A stretch of 64,000 nt of DNA from Longimicrobium terrae (lineage in GTDB: Bacteria > Gemmatimonadota > Gemmatimonadetes > Longimicrobiales > Longimicrobiaceae), in contig NZ_JACHIA010000007.1 in the NCBI RefSeq assembly GCF_014202995.1, forward strand, positions 1 to 64,000, read 5' to 3'. The first letter of the stretch is position 1, and each line of letters starts with the position of its first letter. Under the pieces are notes generated by a model that saw only the letters and a program-made list of their open reading frames with translations, had not been told where the DNA came from and searched no databases. This document shows positions 26,603 through 34,613 of this stretch, piece after piece. A program made the translations under genes and the position numbers.

Positions 26603-27112
26603 ATGGTGATCGGATCGCGGCGGATTGGAGTCATCGGGCTGGCCACCCTGCTCGCGGGGCTCGGTGGTGCGACGTACGGGGCCCCCGGTGGGCACCGGGC
26701 CGTTGTACTCCCGGGCGACATGACCGGCTGTTACTCGCTGTATGACGAGCGCGGCCGCCCCGCGTCGGAAAGCCTGTACTTCGCGCCTCCAAAGGTTCGG
26801 CTCGATCCGACGCCCTACCCTGTTCGCGGTGATTCCGCGTGGAGACTCGCGAAGCTGGATCGGGACGGGCGGGATGATGCCGATCCGCGCAGCCACCGCG
26901 GGACGCAGTACTGGGCCGCGGACTCTCTGACGGACAGCATCCACGTCGTATTCCACACCAATTTCAGCGGATCCGAACTGATCCTGTCGCGGCGGCTGGA
27001 CGGCGACACGCTTCGTGGCCGTGCCATGGAGGAGTGGGACAACGGTCCATCCACCAACCAGGCGGGAGCGGTTACGGCGATCCGCTACCCCTGCGGTCCG
27101 GAAGCCTCGTGA
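26603..27112 (+). CDS. Exported protein of unknown function
   Basis: The 169-residue product starts MVIGSRRIGVIGLATLLAGL, a signal peptide with a likely cleavage near TYGAPG. The mature part is beta-rich with two cysteines (GCYSLYD and YPCG) and repeated short strands, consistent with a lipocalin-like or sandwich domain. ATG 26603 follows GAGAGGC. G+C is back to the local norm. I recognise no named family. Confidence 0.6.
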   Translation: MVIGSRRIGVIGLATLLAGLGGATYGAPGGHRAVVLPGDMTGCYSLYDERGRPASESLYFAPPKVRLDPTPYPVRGDSAWRLAKLDRDGRDDADPRSHRGTQYWAADSLTDSIHVVFHTNFSGSELILSRRLDGDTLRGRAMEEWDNGPSTNQAGAVTAIRYPCGPEAS

Positions 27113-27328
27113 GCGCGGCCCACGGCAGCGTGCGCCAGCAAGGGCCCATCCACCGCAATCAGTCTCAGCGACATCCTCCCACGTTACGGCCCTCCGCCGC
27201 GATCCACGGCTGAGGGCCGAAACGGAGCCGTATTGATCGCCGCGGCTCATTCGCCGGGCGTTCCACGGAAACCGGCGCCAGAGCGCCGGCTCCCCGACGG
27301 ATCCGCCTCCCATGGAAAACGGCGTGCC

Positions 27329-28126
27329 TCAGCGGGTTGTACGCACGCCGATCATCCGGATGGCGCCGCCGTTGATCTCTTTTCCGGAAACTCTCTGGTC
27401 CACCTCTCCGCCAGCGGGGCGGCCCGCGCCGTTGTGGTCGTGCCCGACCATCTCCACGTCCGTACCCGTGATCTTGTCCGATTCCAAGTGCTGCCGCGTC
27501 TTGAGCGCGCTCTCGTCGCTCGTCGCGGACGTCGCGAGCAGCGGCCTGTGGTCCGCGCCGAACTGTTTGAGCAGCACCGGCACGTCCGCGTCGTAGCTGC
27601 CATCCAGCTCCAGCTGGTTCACGCCCAGATCAAACGCCTGCTGCACGCCCGCACCGGACGCCAGCGCCGTGTAGAACGCGCGCGAGAAATCGATGGCGGC
27701 CACGTCGCTGATGGCGCGGTTGGTCCCGATGGCAAAATCCACCATGTCCCGCAGCGCCTCCACGACCGAGTGCGTGTGGCAGGCGTTCAGCACCACCACC
27801 CGTACCCCGCTGTCCAGCAGGGAAAAAAGCCTGGCCAGCGCCGCCTTGCCCACCGCGGCCGGGTTGCCTTCCGCACCGCTCAGGTAGATGACGCCGTCCT
27901 TGCCGCCGTGCCCGGAGAAGTGGACGATGTGGGGCCGGTACGTCAGCAGGGCCAGCTGCAGGTCGCCCGTCCGCGTGGCGAAGTTGGACTCCAGTTCCAG
28001 CGTGTCGTGCGCGCTTCCCCGCTGCAGCGCGCGGCGGATCGCGCGCATCTCCTGCTCGAGTTCCAGCTGCGCGCCGTCCCGGAACGGGTCGGCGGCCAGG
28101 AAAAGCACTCTGATCTTTTCGCGCAT
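27329..28126 (-). CDS. Small CHAT-domain peptidase-like protein
   Basis: The 265-residue protein begins MREKIRVLFLAADPFRDGAQ and carries a stand-alone CHAT domain of the caspase clan: VHFSGHGG gives catalytic His73 and VLNACHTHS gives Cys116, both in place. There is no TPR, signal peptide or membrane segment, so a cytosolic protease is predicted. Residues 200-265 form a hydrophilic tail ending GGAIRMIGVRTTR, and the same GAIRMxG ending is found in the caspase-like protein at 33720. ATG 28126 follows GGGAGA. Stand-alone CHAT proteins of this type are usually linked to defence or regulated proteolysis. Confidence 0.88.
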   Translation of the reverse strand: MREKIRVLFLAADPFRDGAQLELEQEMRAIRRALQRGSAHDTLELESNFATRTGDLQLALLTYRPHIVHFSGHGGKDGVIYLSGAEGNPAAVGKAALARLFSLLDSGVRVVVLNACHTHSVVEALRDMVDFAIGTNRAISDVAAIDFSRAFYTALASGAGVQQAFDLGVNQLELDGSYDADVPVLLKQFGADHRPLLATSATSDESALKTRQHLESDKITGTDVEMVGHDHNGAGRPAGGEVDQRVSGKEINGGAIRMIGVRTTR

Positions 28127-28431
28127 GAAGGGTCTCCCGGTTGATGGAGCGCCCGCCGATCCGCCGTCCGTCGCGGCCGCGAACCCCTCCCGGTGAGCGG
28201 GTTCACGTCCGAACGAACACGGCGGTGGTGGATGGATGAGGCGCGGACGCAGTCTGCTGGTGCAGCACATCTGTCGGACTGGCAACTCCCGTTTCTCCAT
28301 CCTCCGAGCGCTCCCGATCATCGAACCGCGATGAGGCGTTGCGGGGCGCAGACAGGCCGCGGCGCTGTGGCCTGCGACCTGCCCGGGTCCGCGAGCAGAT
28401 CAACGACGCCGATCCATTCACACCGGGAACG
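28127..28431. other. Divergent promoter region, no gene
   Basis: These 305 bases lie between the minus-strand CHAT gene and the plus-strand SUKH gene. Possible frames are broken or lack coding character, and I see no repeat or RNA gene. Confidence 0.45.
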
Positions 28432-28992
28432 ATGCTGACGCCCGCCGAATTCGAGCTTGCCTGGGGTGATGATCTGATTCCGCTGGTCGCCTTTCCGGAA
28501 GATCACCTGCGGGACGCAGCCGTCAGCGAGGAGAACCGGCGCTTCCTGGCCGAAGCGGGGCTTCCCGAGGACGCGGCGCCATTTCTGTCGTTCGGCCCGC
28601 CGCCGGAGGATGCGCGGACCCTGCCCGAGATGTGGGGACTGCCGGCCGAATACGCGAAGTACACGGTCATCGGCGGCAACGGATCGGGAGACCCCATCGT
28701 CGTGATGCCGGACGGCGCGGTGGCCTGCCTGAACCACGATGACGGGATGGCGGAGATGTACATCAACCGCAACGTGCCCGTCCTGGCGGAAACGCTGCTC
28801 CGCTTCCGGAACCTGATCGCGGAAGCGCAGCGCATCGGCGGGCCGGGCGCGTACTGGGACGCGGCGGTCCCCGCCGGTCTGCAGCGGGAGTTCCGAGATT
28901 TTCTGTTCGCGGCCGATCCCCGGGCGTGCGAGCCGGACACGCTCTGGGGCGCCGAGATGCGCGGGTGGGAGAGCCGCCAGGCCGGTGGATGA
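28432..28992 (+). CDS. SUKH-type (SMI1/KNR4-like, SUKH-4) immunity protein
   Basis: The 186-residue protein starts MLTPAEFELAWGDDLIPLVA. The order of elements is that of SUKH-4 proteins: a helix with the FP-E residue pair, the segment RFLAEAGLPEDAAPFLSFGP, YTVIGGNGSGDPIVVMPDGA and VACLNHDD. SUKH proteins neutralise polymorphic toxins or act in contact-dependent competition. No cognate toxin is next to it, so it may be an orphan immunity gene. The ATG at 28432 is chosen because the domain starts there; upstream codons look non-coding. Confidence 0.82.
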   Translation: MLTPAEFELAWGDDLIPLVAFPEDHLRDAAVSEENRRFLAEAGLPEDAAPFLSFGPPPEDARTLPEMWGLPAEYAKYTVIGGNGSGDPIVVMPDGAVACLNHDDGMAEMYINRNVPVLAETLLRFRNLIAEAQRIGGPGAYWDAAVPAGLQREFRDFLFAADPRACEPDTLWGAEMRGWESRQAGG

Positions 28993-29109
28993 GAGGCGGC
29001 CGCCGAACGGACGGCCACGCAGAAAAGGGCGGGCGCCGACCGGCGCCCGCCCTTGCACATCATCTCCGCGAAGCAGACCGCCGGCTCCGGCCGGGAGGTA
29101 CGCGGCTGG

Positions 29110-29304
29110 TCAGCAGGAGCAGACGTGCGTTTCGCAGGACGCTTCGCAGGTGAACGCGCAGGTCTTGAGCATTCCGGTGCACTGCAGGCCGCTGCACACC
29201 CCGTCAGTCGCGTGCGCCTCCACGGTGCCGCGCTCCGCCTCCACGAGGTTCGTTTCAAACGACTCCACCTGCAGATCGTTGAGCTTGAGGGCAAGCTTCT
29301 TCAT
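29110..29304 (-). CDS. Pinensin-type lanthipeptide-like precursor A
   Basis: The 64-residue peptide starts MKKLALKLNDLQVESFETNL and has the leader pattern MKKL-L-DL-V-SF-T followed by ERGTVEAH. The core (about residues 32-64) is rich in Ser, Thr and seven cysteines and ends HVCSC. This leader is the one annotated in pinensin-family lanthipeptides of Bacteroidetes and relatives, in which Ser/Thr are dehydrated and joined to Cys. No dehydratase or cyclase gene is in the window, so modification would act in trans, or the peptide may stay disulphide-bonded. A fair ribosome site (GGAG within TCAACACGGAGC) lies upstream of ATG 29304. Confidence 0.82.
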   Translation of the reverse strand: MKKLALKLNDLQVESFETNLVEAERGTVEAHATDGVCSGLQCTGMLKTCAFTCEASCETHVCSC

Positions 29305-29793
29305 GGGTCCGGCTCCGTGTTGAGGAGAGAAGAATACCGCTGGTCTGATGACGCTAATCCCTTTCTCTCCGCCTCCAAGGGCCGTGGGGTGAAATCCATG
29401 CATCCTGGGGTGAGATTCGTTCTTTCTTTCGATCCCTTCCCGCGCAGGCAGGTGCCGCCAGGCACGGCGCGGAGCGCGGCTGACAAGCGGAGCGGCAAGG
29501 ATCGCCAGCCCGGACGACAAGGCGCAGCGCGGCGTTGACCCGGCTCCACCACGGCGGAATCATATTGTCACAGAATCGTACATTTCAGGCCGATAAACGG
29601 CACAAAATCTGCTGCGTGGCGGGTTCCCTCAACCGTCCGCATACCGGGAGCCTGAACTCCCATCTTCCCGGCGCACAACGTTGTGCATCCGCGGAAGATT
29701 CACCTGAAAATCCTGCCTGTGGACTTCGAGGGAAGATCCCCCGGCCAGGCGCGTCCGCCGGCCGCATCCGACTTCCATCTCCGGAGAACTCTC
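29305..29793. other. Control region between divergent precursor genes
   Basis: This 489-base gap separates precursors A and B, which point away from each other. It includes an AT-richer patch around 29560-29610 (CATATTGTCACAGAATCG) that is a plausible promoter area. No further open frame with coding character was found on either strand. Confidence 0.5.
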
Positions 29794-30063
29794 ATGAAGA
29801 AGCTCAAGCTGGACGACCTGGCCGTCGACTCGTTCGAGACCGCGCCGGATGCACCCCTTCGCGGCACCGTCATGGCCCACGTTACCACCGGCAACCAGAT
29901 CATCTGCGAGTGTTCGTACGACATCGGGTCGTGCGACTACACCTGTCCCGACACCTGCGCCAATTCGTGCGGCGGCGGATGCGGGGGCGGCGGCACGGCG
30001 CTCTGCACGCGCGAGCAGACCTGCGCCACCGGCCACCAGATCATCTGCGAGTGCGGCGGCTGA
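29794..30063 (+). CDS. Pinensin-type lanthipeptide-like precursor B with repeated core end
   Basis: The 89-residue peptide starts MKKLKLDDLAVDSFETAPDA, with the conserved LRGTVMAH at the end of the leader. The core has eleven cysteines, a Gly-rich middle (CGGGCGGGG) and the segment TG(N/H)QIICEC twice, at its beginning and at its C terminus. The ribosome site GGAGAA precedes ATG 29794 and a strong terminator follows, so it is a complete single-gene transcript. It is the largest of the four related precursors here. Product structure and modification are unknown. Confidence 0.82.
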   Translation: MKKLKLDDLAVDSFETAPDAPLRGTVMAHVTTGNQIICECSYDIGSCDYTCPDTCANSCGGGCGGGGTALCTREQTCATGHQIICECGG

Positions 30064-30074
30064 TCGGGCGCAGA

Positions 30075-30111
30075 CAGGCCGGGCACCGCAGGGTGCCCGG
30101 CCTGTTTTTTT
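30075..30111 (+). terminator. Rho-independent terminator of precursor B
   Basis: A perfect 13-bp stem (CAGGCCGGGCACC and complement), 4-base loop and seven T residues lie 11 bases after the stop codon. Confidence 0.95.
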
Positions 30112-30373
30112 GCCACCGCATGCTGTTCATGTTGTGCGATGTGAGGCGGCTAATGTACCTCGGCAACGGCCGTTCAAGCACAATGATGTGACCAGATGTG
30201 TGCAACCGTGCGCCCCGTTCTGGTGCGCGGGTGGAACTGCCGTTTTCGCAAATCCAATCAGTACGGCTGATTAGGAGCGGCGCGCAATCTGCGGCGAGGT
30301 ACGCTGTCCGTGATCGCCCGGAGCCCCCGCTCCGGGACCGATCCGCTCGCCCTTCAGCCTGCGGTGAACCACC
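30112..30373. other. Upstream region of the amylase gene
   Basis: The gap before the amylase gene has no reading frame with support. A small palindrome AATCAG-TACGG-CTGATT at 30256-30272 could be an operator. No ribosome binding site of the usual type is visible before ATG 30374. Confidence 0.4.
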
Positions 30374-31705
30374 ATGAGCAGGAAACTTCTGAAGCTCCGC
30401 TTCCTGTACGTCGCGCTTTCCCTGGGGGCCGCCCTCTCCGCGGGGTGCGACACCACCCGGCTGGACGCGCCCACGCCGCTGGCTCCGGCCACACCCGCCG
30501 CGCCACGGGCCGCACAGTTCGCCGGCACCGGCAGCGACGTGCTGCTGCAGGGCTTTCACTGGAACTCGCACCGGTGGGACTGGTGGAACATCGTCGCGAG
30601 CAAGGCACCCGACATTCAGACGGCCGGGTTCACCATGGTGTGGCTTCCGCCCGCGTCGCGCGCGGCGGACTCGGCGGGGTACCTGCCCAACGAGTGGCGC
30701 AACCTGGATGCGTCCAAATACGGCACGGGCGCGCAGCTGCGCTCCGCCATCTCCGCCCTGCACAACCGCAACATCAAGGTCATCGGCGACATCGTCGTCA
30801 ACCACCGCGTGGGCACCACCAACTGGGCGGACTTCACCAGCCCCGCGTTCGCCAGCAACGCGCAGGCGGTGACGCAGAACGATGAGTGGGGCCTGGGCAC
30901 CGGCGCCTTTGACACGGGTGACGGCTACGCGGCCGCCCGCGACCTGGACCACACCAACGCCTCGGTGCAGACGGAAATCACCAGCTGGCTCACCTGGATG
31001 AAGAACGCCAGCAACGCGGGTTTCGACGGGTGGCGCTACGACTACGTGAAGGGCTTTTCCGCGTCGTACGTGGGCGCCTACAACACGGCGACCACGCCGT
31101 ACTTTTCCGTGGGCGAGCTGTGGCCGGACATCACGGGCGACTACTACGCCTCGTGCTCCAGCATCAACTACCATCGCCAGAAACTGATGGACTGGATCAA
31201 CGCGACGGGCGACCGCTCCGCCGCGTTCGACTTCACGACCAAGTGGCAACTGCAGCTGGCCGTGGACCGTACCGAGTACTGGCGGATGGGGTGCGTTCCC
31301 GGCGCCATCGGCTGGTGGCCGGCCATGAGCGTGACCTTCGTGGACAACCACGACACCGGGCCCTCGCCGGACGGCGGGCAGAACCACTGGCCGTTCCCCA
31401 GCGCCAAGGTGGAGCAGGGATACGCGTACATCCTCACCCACCCCGGCACGCCCACGGTGTACTGGCCCCACTATTTCGACTGGGGAACGGACCTGCAGAA
31501 CAAGATCCGCACGCTCATCGGGATCCGGAAGCAGAAGGGGATCACCGCGACCAGCACCATCGCCGTGCAGGTGGCGGACGCCACGCGGTACGCGGCCATC
31601 ATCAACAACAACGTGGCCATGAAGATCGGCCCGGGAAGCTGGTCGCCCGGCACAGGCTGGACGCTCGCCGCGTCGGGAAGTGACTGGGCGGTGTGGACCC
31701 GCTGA
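30374..31705 (+). CDS. GH13 alpha-amylase, predicted lipoprotein
   Basis: The 443-residue protein hydrolyses alpha-1,4-glucans. Residues 1-25 form a lipoprotein signal (lipobox LSAGC, Cys25), so it is anchored outside the cytoplasm. The catalytic barrel shows the four GH13 regions: DIVVNH (139-144), GFDGWRYDYVKGF with nucleophile Asp223, GELW with acid/base Glu248, and FVDNHDTG with Asp327 as the transition-state stabiliser. The pattern matches the plant/archaeal-like subfamily GH13_6, with a short C-terminal domain ending SDWAVWTR. It lies between two lanthipeptide-like precursor genes, and I see no functional link to them. Confidence 0.95.
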   Translation: MSRKLLKLRFLYVALSLGAALSAGCDTTRLDAPTPLAPATPAAPRAAQFAGTGSDVLLQGFHWNSHRWDWWNIVASKAPDIQTAGFTMVWLPPASRAADSAGYLPNEWRNLDASKYGTGAQLRSAISALHNRNIKVIGDIVVNHRVGTTNWADFTSPAFASNAQAVTQNDEWGLGTGAFDTGDGYAAARDLDHTNASVQTEITSWLTWMKNASNAGFDGWRYDYVKGFSASYVGAYNTATTPYFSVGELWPDITGDYYASCSSINYHRQKLMDWINATGDRSAAFDFTTKWQLQLAVDRTEYWRMGCVPGAIGWWPAMSVTFVDNHDTGPSPDGGQNHWPFPSAKVEQGYAYILTHPGTPTVYWPHYFDWGTDLQNKIRTLIGIRKQKGITATSTIAVQVADATRYAAIINNNVAMKIGPGSWSPGTGWTLAASGSDWAVWTR

Positions 31706-31823
31706 CCACCCGCGTAGTTCTCGCCGTGGCGGCAGACGAACGAGGTCCGTCCACGGCGGGGAGGATTGAGGCACGCGTCACCGTCCGGTGCGCGTGCCCG
31801 ACACCACGCACTCTGGAGGATCG

Positions 31824-32030
31824 ATGAAGAAGCTGAGCCTGAAGATCGACGACCTGCGGATCGAAACGTTCAGCACCGATGCGCCGGCGGCACGCGGCGG
31901 AACCGTGCACGCCGAGATGGTGATCACGCGCGTCTACGAGGCCACGTGCATTCCGTGGGAGTGCTACGCGTACACCGAACAGGGATGGGGAACCGCCTAC
32001 AACGGCGGCCCCTGCGTCCGCTGCGCCTGA
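31824..32030 (+). CDS. Pinensin-type lanthipeptide-like precursor C
   Basis: The 68-residue peptide starts MKKLSLKIDDLRIETFSTDA and shares the leader pattern with precursors A, B and D, here with RGGTVHAE at the leader end. The core is short with four cysteines and many aromatic residues and ends CVRCA, close to the CIRC end of precursor D. GGAGGA lies just before ATG 31824. A hairpin terminator follows 30 bases later. Cys/Ser/Thr content would allow few thioether rings. Confidence 0.8.
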   Translation: MKKLSLKIDDLRIETFSTDAPAARGGTVHAEMVITRVYEATCIPWECYAYTEQGWGTAYNGGPCVRCA

Positions 32031-32060
32031 CCGAACCTTTCCGCCGCGAAGTCCGTAAGA

Positions 32061-32104
32061 GGAGGCGGATCGCCCGGCGCCCGCGGGTGATCCGCCTCCC
32101 CTTC
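32061..32104 (+). terminator. Hairpin terminator of precursor C
   Basis: An 11-bp stem (GGAGGCGGATC/GATCCGCCTCC) with a GC-rich loop is followed by CCTTCT. It overlaps the region just upstream of the next small gene. Confidence 0.75.
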
Positions 32105-32115
32105 TCGACCGACCG

Positions 32116-32409
32116 ATGCCGTCCGCTCCCGACGCCGCCCCGTACTTCATTTCAGGCCCCAGTTGCGCGCGGTCGCGCCTGCCGCCGCCGGTGCGCTTCG
32201 CCATCTTCTTCGGCGTGCTGTTCGCCATCAGGGCGGCGCTTCCGCACACGAGCCTTTCCGCGGCTGTGCAGGTGCTGGCGCTCGCGGCGGCCGCCACGAT
32301 CCTGGTGTGGCGCCTGTGGTGGGGATGCAGCGAAAGCCGGCGCGGCGGCGTTGTTCTGCTTGCGGTTCTGTGGATCGCGGCCCTCGCCAAGATCGCCGTG
32401 CAGCTCTAG
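32116..32409 (+). CDS. Small predicted membrane protein
   Basis: The 97-residue frame starting MPSAPDAAPYFISGPSCARS contains three hydrophobic stretches (about residues 27-42, 47-66 and 78-95), as in a small inner-membrane protein. The codon pattern is reasonable, but no ribosome binding site is evident and it begins right after a terminator. I recognise no family. It sits between precursors C and D and could be a small permease-like or immunity protein; that is a guess from position only. Confidence 0.45.
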   Translation: MPSAPDAAPYFISGPSCARSRLPPPVRFAIFFGVLFAIRAALPHTSLSAAVQVLALAAAATILVWRLWWGCSESRRGGVVLLAVLWIAALAKIAVQL

Positions 32410-32635
32410 CCGGCACCCGTCGCACCAAGCGGGACGTCGCGGGTTGGGTGGATGACGGACCCGAGTCCCCGCGCACGCCCTCCAACCCGGCTCACAGGCC
32501 TGTGATCGCGATCATCGCGCCGCCGGTGTGGGTACCGTCGCACGCTCCTTGCATCCCTTTCACGACGATAGAAGACATTTGGGCTGTGCGTCGATGATGA
32601 TGCGCGCCCGCATCCTTGCACCCACGGGGAACCCC

Positions 32636-32851
32636 ATGAAGAAGCTGAGCCTGAAGCTCGATGAACTGCGGATCGACAGCTTCGTGACCGACGCGGAATC
32701 CGCGGAGCGCGGCACCGTGCAGGGCGCGCAGATTTCCGCGGCGGGAACCTGCATTGGCCAGAATACCTGCCGCTGCACGCGCGCGGAGTGCTACCAGCCG
32801 TCTGAGCCGGGGTACGCCACGTTCGTGAACAACATCTGCATCCGCTGCTGA
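32636..32851 (+). CDS. Pinensin-type lanthipeptide-like precursor D
   Basis: The 71-residue peptide starts MKKLSLKLDELRIDSFVTDA with AERGTVQGA at the leader end. The core holds six cysteines in pairs (CIGQNTCRC, AEC, CIRC) and ends in CIRC. The first 20 codons are nearly identical in DNA to those of precursor C, pointing to recent gene duplication with core diversification. GGGGAA precedes ATG 32636. It is the last of four such genes within 4 kb. Confidence 0.82.
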   Translation: MKKLSLKLDELRIDSFVTDAESAERGTVQGAQISAAGTCIGQNTCRCTRAECYQPSEPGYATFVNNICIRC

Positions 32852-33119
32852 GCGGGTTGCGCGCCGGCGTCCGCCCGGGCGCCGGCGCGCTCCAGTCCAT
32901 CCCTCCAGGCGGCGTCCCGCCGCAACCCATCATCAGAACCGCTGGCTCTATCGTGCTCCATCGGTGTGATCCCGGCGAACGCGGCTGGGTGCACGCTGAT
33001 TCTATCCGACGTTGCGGGCGCACAGGGCCGGCTTCAGGTTGGATGGTCCGCGGAACGCGAGCGGTTCTCACCGCCGCGCCGCGGAGGTTGATCGCCACCC
33101 TCCATTCCGGTGCCGCGCG

Positions 33120-33584
33120 ATGAAGGTCACATTCGGCAGGGCTCACCACGGCTGGCTTCCCGTCACGCTGGAGCTGGATGACGGCCCGTTTCCGTTCGAC
33201 GTGTCGTACATGCCGTACGACTTCGTGAGCGAACTGGTGGCGGCCCTGCACGGCGTGCTCAGCGGGCCGGGCGAGTACGTGGCGCGCATCTGCGAAGAAC
33301 CCGTCGAGCACGACTGGCGCTTCCGATCGTTCGATCCATCCGCTGTCATCTTTGAGGTGGTGACGTACCGGTGGGGGCGCCGGCCCGGCGAAAAGGGCGA
33401 GGTGACGGTGAAGCAGTGGGGCACGCCGCTGGAGATGGTGCTGCCGCTCTGGCGCGGGCTGCGGGACCTGGCCGGCCGCGCGCGGGCGGAGGGCTACCGC
33501 TCGCACTGGGACGCGCCGTTCCCGTTCGACGCGCTCGACCGCCTGACCACGCGCGTGGAGCACGCATGCGCGGAGCACTCCTGA
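33120..33584 (+). CDS. Hypothetical protein, possible immunity-type
   Basis: The 154-residue soluble protein starts MKVTFGRAHHGWLPVTLELD. It alternates beta strands and helices (PFPFDVSYMPYDFVSELVAA, IFEVVTYRWGRR, LEMVLPLWRGLRDLAGRARA) and lacks signal or membrane segments. Such compact single-domain proteins beside SUKH genes are often immunity proteins, but I do not recognise this family. The ATG at 33120 is chosen because coding character begins there; GGAGG is present 33 bases upstream, which is too far to be ideal. Confidence 0.65.
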   Translation: MKVTFGRAHHGWLPVTLELDDGPFPFDVSYMPYDFVSELVAALHGVLSGPGEYVARICEEPVEHDWRFRSFDPSAVIFEVVTYRWGRRPGEKGEVTVKQWGTPLEMVLPLWRGLRDLAGRARAEGYRSHWDAPFPFDALDRLTTRVEHACAEHS

Positions 33585-33665
33585 TCGCGGCATCCACCGC
33601 GAACACGCCGCGGTGACTGGACGGCGCGCGGCGGCAGGCTCAGCCGCGGGCCCCAGAACGACAAG

Positions 33666-33692
33666 GCGGGGCGCGATGGATCCGCGCCCCGC
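33666..33692. terminator. Hairpin between convergent genes
   Basis: A 10-bp stem (GCGGGGCGCG and complement) lies between the plus-strand hypothetical gene and the minus-strand caspase gene. T tracts are weak on both sides. Confidence 0.6.
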
Positions 33693-33719
33693 ATCGTGTG
33701 ATCGAGTGAAAACGGTCAG

Positions 33720-34568
33720 TCAGCCGACCATCCGGATCGCGCCGCGGTAGCGGGCGCCCCGTGTGGTGCCGTCGCGGTGAAAGGCGGGCGCCATGGAAAA
33801 CTCCGGATCGGGCGCGCCCAGCATCTTCAACTGCGGATGCTGGGATGAGTACTCCGCCGTGACCCGCCGGTGCACTTCGCGAAAGAGATTGCAGTAGCTG
33901 CCCCGGAACGTACCGTCCTGCCATACATCCAGCAGGTAGCGGGTGAAAACGCCGTCGTGCGCACTCTGTTTTTCCCCCGACGCCGCCAGCAGCAGAACGC
34001 TGGCGCGGATATCGTCGTCGTCGCTGGCCGCCTCGACGATGCAGGGGTTGCCGGCCTCCTGATCGTCCATCCCCGCCCCCCTCGTCCCCCGGAAGCGCTG
34101 TCCCCCGCCCGGCCGCGGCGGCACGCAGACGTAGTCCTTGTCATCCCTCCCCGAGCCCCCGCTGTAGCAGCTTTCCGCCACCACCGCGATGCGCACGCCG
34201 CGCTCGAACAGGCGCCAGTGCTCGGCCAGTTCATCGTCCCGGAGCGTGCTGTCGGCCAGGCACCACGACTCGTCCAGGCCGTCGCGCTCGTCTCCGTCCT
34301 GGTCCGGCAGGGGGACCCCGTGGCCGGAAAAGGTCACCAGGAGCGTGTCACCCTGAGACATCACCCCGGCGGCGCCGGACAGCGCCTGCAGAACCGCGGA
34401 CCGGGTGGCCGCCTGCCCCTGCAGCACCTGCAGCGAATCGTACCCGGCCTGGTTGGCGAGCTCCGCCATTCGCCACGCGGTGATCTCGCTGTACTGAAGG
34501 GGGCGGCCGCCCGCCTGGCGGTGGCACGGCCGGTTCACGCCGATGTGGATGGACATGGCTCGGGACAT
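33720..34568 (-). CDS. Caspase-like (peptidase C14/metacaspase) protein
   Basis: The 282-residue protein starts MSRAMSIHIGVNRPCHRQAG. The p20-like domain has the catalytic dyad His83 (LLVTFSGHGVP) and Cys134 (VVAESCYSGG), with an acidic calcium-type loop DQDGDERDGLDE between them, as in type I metacaspases and orthocaspases, which cut after Arg or Lys. No signal peptide is seen, so it acts in the cytosol. It ends RYRGAIRMVG, a tail shared with the CHAT protein at 27329. The partner gene upstream ends 45 bases before its start, so the two form an operon. Confidence 0.9.
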   Translation of the reverse strand: MSRAMSIHIGVNRPCHRQAGGRPLQYSEITAWRMAELANQAGYDSLQVLQGQAATRSAVLQALSGAAGVMSQGDTLLVTFSGHGVPLPDQDGDERDGLDESWCLADSTLRDDELAEHWRLFERGVRIAVVAESCYSGGSGRDDKDYVCVPPRPGGGQRFRGTRGAGMDDQEAGNPCIVEAASDDDDIRASVLLLAASGEKQSAHDGVFTRYLLDVWQDGTFRGSYCNLFREVHRRVTAEYSSQHPQLKMLGAPDPEFSMAPAFHRDGTTRGARYRGAIRMVG

Positions 34569-34613
34569 GATGAATCTTTCTCCCTTGAAGTCGGTGTCCG
34601 GAGGACGGCGGGG

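Noticed and set aside
26504-26640. Minus-strand remnant of a coding sequence (FKIPVADGAFTPNGIRFTTP)
   Set aside because: The peptide reads like protein, but there is no start or sufficient length, and the frame runs into unrelated genes; it may be a relic at the insertion edge.
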